DNA of 23,263 nt, taken from NCBI GenBank assembly GCA_902493895.1, contig CABUQW010000032.1:1-23263 (forward strand). Direction: 5' to 3'. Below, piece after piece: positions 21,773-23,263 of the stretch. The notes beneath the pieces are model-generated. The model was not told where the DNA came from and did no database searches. It worked only from the letters and a program-made list of their open reading frames with translations. Position numbers and translations under genes: made by a program. This stretch comes from an uncultured Collinsella sp. (lineage in GTDB: Bacteria > Actinomycetota > Coriobacteriia > Coriobacteriales > Coriobacteriaceae). How positions within the stretch are numbered: the stretch's first letter is position 1; each line of letters opens with the position of its first letter.

Positions 21773-23263
21773 CTACTCGATCGAGAAGATCACGGGATAG
21801 AGCGGCTGCTCGCCACGATGGGCGTCAATCTCCAGATCGGGCTGAGCCTCCTCGATAGCGTCGACGATCTCCTGGAAGGCCTCATCGGACAGCTCCTCGC
21901 CGGCCAGAATCGTCAGCGCGTCGCCCTCCTCTTCCTCCTGCATGCGGTTGATGCAGTCGAGCGTGACCTGCTTCACGTCGGAACCGACCACGTCGATGGA
22001 GCCGGCGATGATACCCATGACGTCACCGGAGTGAATCGGAGAACCGTCAGAGGCACTGGAGTCGCGCACGGCGCGGGTGACCTCGCCATCGCGGACCTCG
22101 CTGATGGCGTCGACCATGGCGGCGACGGCATCCTCGAGCTCGGAATCGGGCAGGACCGCGAACAGCGCGGAGAAGGCCTGCGGGACGGTCTTGGTGGGAA
22201 CGACGGCGACCTTCTTGTCGGTGCAGGCTGAAGCAGCAGCCTCAGCGGCCATGCGGATGTTGCCGTTGTTGGGCAGGATGATGACCGAGGTCGCGTTGAC
22301 CTGGTCCACCGCGCCCAGCAGGTCGGCGGTCGAGGGATTCATAGTCTGGCCACCCGACACGATCACGTCGACGCCGAGGGACTTGAGGATGTCAGCCTCG
22401 CCGGAACCGGCGGCAACGGCGACAAAGCCCAGCGCCTTGGCGGGCTCGGCGGCCTTTTCCTGATCCTCGTGGATCTTGGCGGTACGGTCGTGGGCCTCCA
22501 TCTCCATGTTGTGGATAAAGACCTCATAGATCTGACCGAGCTGAAGCATGTGCTCGAGCACCAGGTTGGGGGTGTTGGAGTGCACGTGGATCTTGTAGTC
22601 GGGATAGGCACCCACGAGCAACTCGCAGTCGCCCATGGAGCCCAGGAACTTAAGGCACTCGTCCTCGTCAAACGGGGCATCGGCCTTAAAGAGGAACTCG
22701 TTGCAGTAGCGGAACTCCGAGCCCTCCCAGTCATCGTTGGCCTCGATCTCAACGCGACCGAGGGCCGCATCGCGGGCAGAGCCGGCAGAATCAAACGTGG
22801 CGGAGAAATCCTCGACAACGGTGCTACGGCCGAGCGCAGCGGCAACAAAGTTCTCCAGGAAGATGGCAAAGCCAAAGGCGCCGGAGTCGACCACGCCGTT
22901 CTCCTTCAGAACCGGCAGCAGGTCGGGCGTGCGGGCGACAGACTGATAGGCCTCGACAACGATGGCATCGAGCGCGTCCTCGGCCGAGAACTTCTTCTTT
23001 TCGCACTCGTCGGCCTTGGTCGAGACATCGCGCAGCACCGTGAGGATCGTGCCCTCGATGGGCTTGCGGACGGCCTGGAAGGCGACCTTGACGGCACGAC
23101 GGAACGCATAGGCGATGTTGGCGGACGTGATGGGCTCATCGGCAGAGACGAGACCCTCGGCCACACCGCGCAGGATCTGCGAGGTGATGACACCGGAGTT
23201 GCCGCGGGCACCCATCAGGGAGCCGTGAGTGATGGCGCCGGCGATGGCCTCCATGTCGGCATC
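21773..23263 (-). CDS. fakA: Fatty acid kinase catalytic subunit-like (DAK2/DhaL, FakA/YloV), 5' end missing
   Basis: The frame stays open to the window edge, giving 496 visible residues of a family usually ~550 long; roughly the first 50 are missing. The DhaL-type nucleotide domain shows SLMGARGNSGVITSQILRG, and KENGVVDSGAFGFAIFLENF closes that module. The middle domain (FRYCNEFLFKAD, then GDCELLVGAYPDYKIHVHSNTPNLVLEHM) and the C-terminal domain (GGQTMNPSTADLL, ILPNNGNIRMAA) follow the FakA layout. FakA phosphorylates fatty acids held by a FakB (DegV) protein, giving acyl-phosphate, the same product PlsX makes downstream in this block. No fakB is in the window. In Bacillus, yloV likewise lies upstream of recG. 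Confidence 0.9.
   Translation of the reverse strand, partial: DADMEAIAGAITHGSLMGARGNSGVITSQILRGVAEGLVSADEPITSANIAYAFRRAVKVAFQAVRKPIEGTILTVLRDVSTKADECEKKKFSAEDALDAIVVEAYQSVARTPDLLPVLKENGVVDSGAFGFAIFLENFVAAALGRSTVVEDFSATFDSAGSARDAALGRVEIEANDDWEGSEFRYCNEFLFKADAPFDEDECLKFLGSMGDCELLVGAYPDYKIHVHSNTPNLVLEHMLQLGQIYEVFIHNMEMEAHDRTAKIHEDQEKAAEPAKALGFVAVAAGSGEADILKSLGVDVIVSGGQTMNPSTADLLGAVDQVNATSVIILPNNGNIRMAAEAAASACTDKKVAVVPTKTVPQAFSALFAVLPDSELEDAVAAMVDAISEVRDGEVTRAVRDSSASDGSPIHSGDVMGIIAGSIDVVGSDVKQVTLDCINRMQEEEEGDALTILAGEELSDEAFQEIVDAIEEAQPDLEIDAHRGEQPLYPVIFSIE

Overview
The window looks like core chromosome of a high-GC Coriobacteriia (Actinomycetota), most probably Collinsella or a close relative. 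This is inferred from protein style, gene order and codon choice, not from a database match. One end carries a short patch of foreign, decayed DNA. There are no tRNA, rRNA or CRISPR features.

Left edge (1-1020): the 3' part of an AT-rich serine peptidase E-like gene is followed by a graveyard of mobile DNA. This holds a frameshifted C-terminal scrap of an IS3-type transposase on the minus strand and the last ~47 codons of what looks like a large serine recombinase on the plus strand. A DUF523 gene (minus) runs its last codons antisense into the recombinase scrap.

Middle (1441-8822): ftsH (minus), ending in a strong terminator hairpin that abuts the DUF523 ribosome binding site; a divergent short corrinoid adenosyltransferase (plus); a MATE transporter, a SpoU/TrmH-type RNA methyltransferase, and a thyA-folA pair (all minus). 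Divergent from thyA is a single-gene unit (plus) coding for a DUF134 helix-turn-helix fused to a NifX/NafY-like domain, with a His/Cys-rich tail. Its promoter region holds two near-identical TGACATATG(T/C)CA palindromes centred 53 bp apart. This is the best candidate for an under-described regulatory system in the window.

Right (8935-23263): one continuous minus-strand block of about 14 kb, in transcription order fakA-like (cut by the window edge), recG, rsmD, coaD, a SepIVA/DivIVA-like coiled-coil gene, yceD (DUF177), rpmF, plsX, acpP, rnc, smc, ftsY, ffh. Stop/start overlaps (recG/rsmD, rsmD/coaD, coiled-coil/yceD, smc/ftsY) and ~10-nt gaps argue for cotranscription. The block joins lipid precursor supply (FakA, PlsX, ACP), CoA synthesis (CoaD), ribosome work (RsmD, L32, YceD), RNA processing (RNase III), chromosome maintenance (RecG, SMC) and membrane targeting (FtsY, Ffh). 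It mixes the Bacillus order (yloV-recG ... plsX-acpA-rnc-smc-ftsY-ffh) with the mycobacterial one (Rv2927c-Rv2926c ... rnc). Hairpins sit directly before plsX and before acpP and may set relative expression inside the block.

Several conserved enzymes carry substitutions at positions usually invariant (FtsH arginine finger, ACP DSL motif, RNase III metal-site Asp). These are listed as separate findings.
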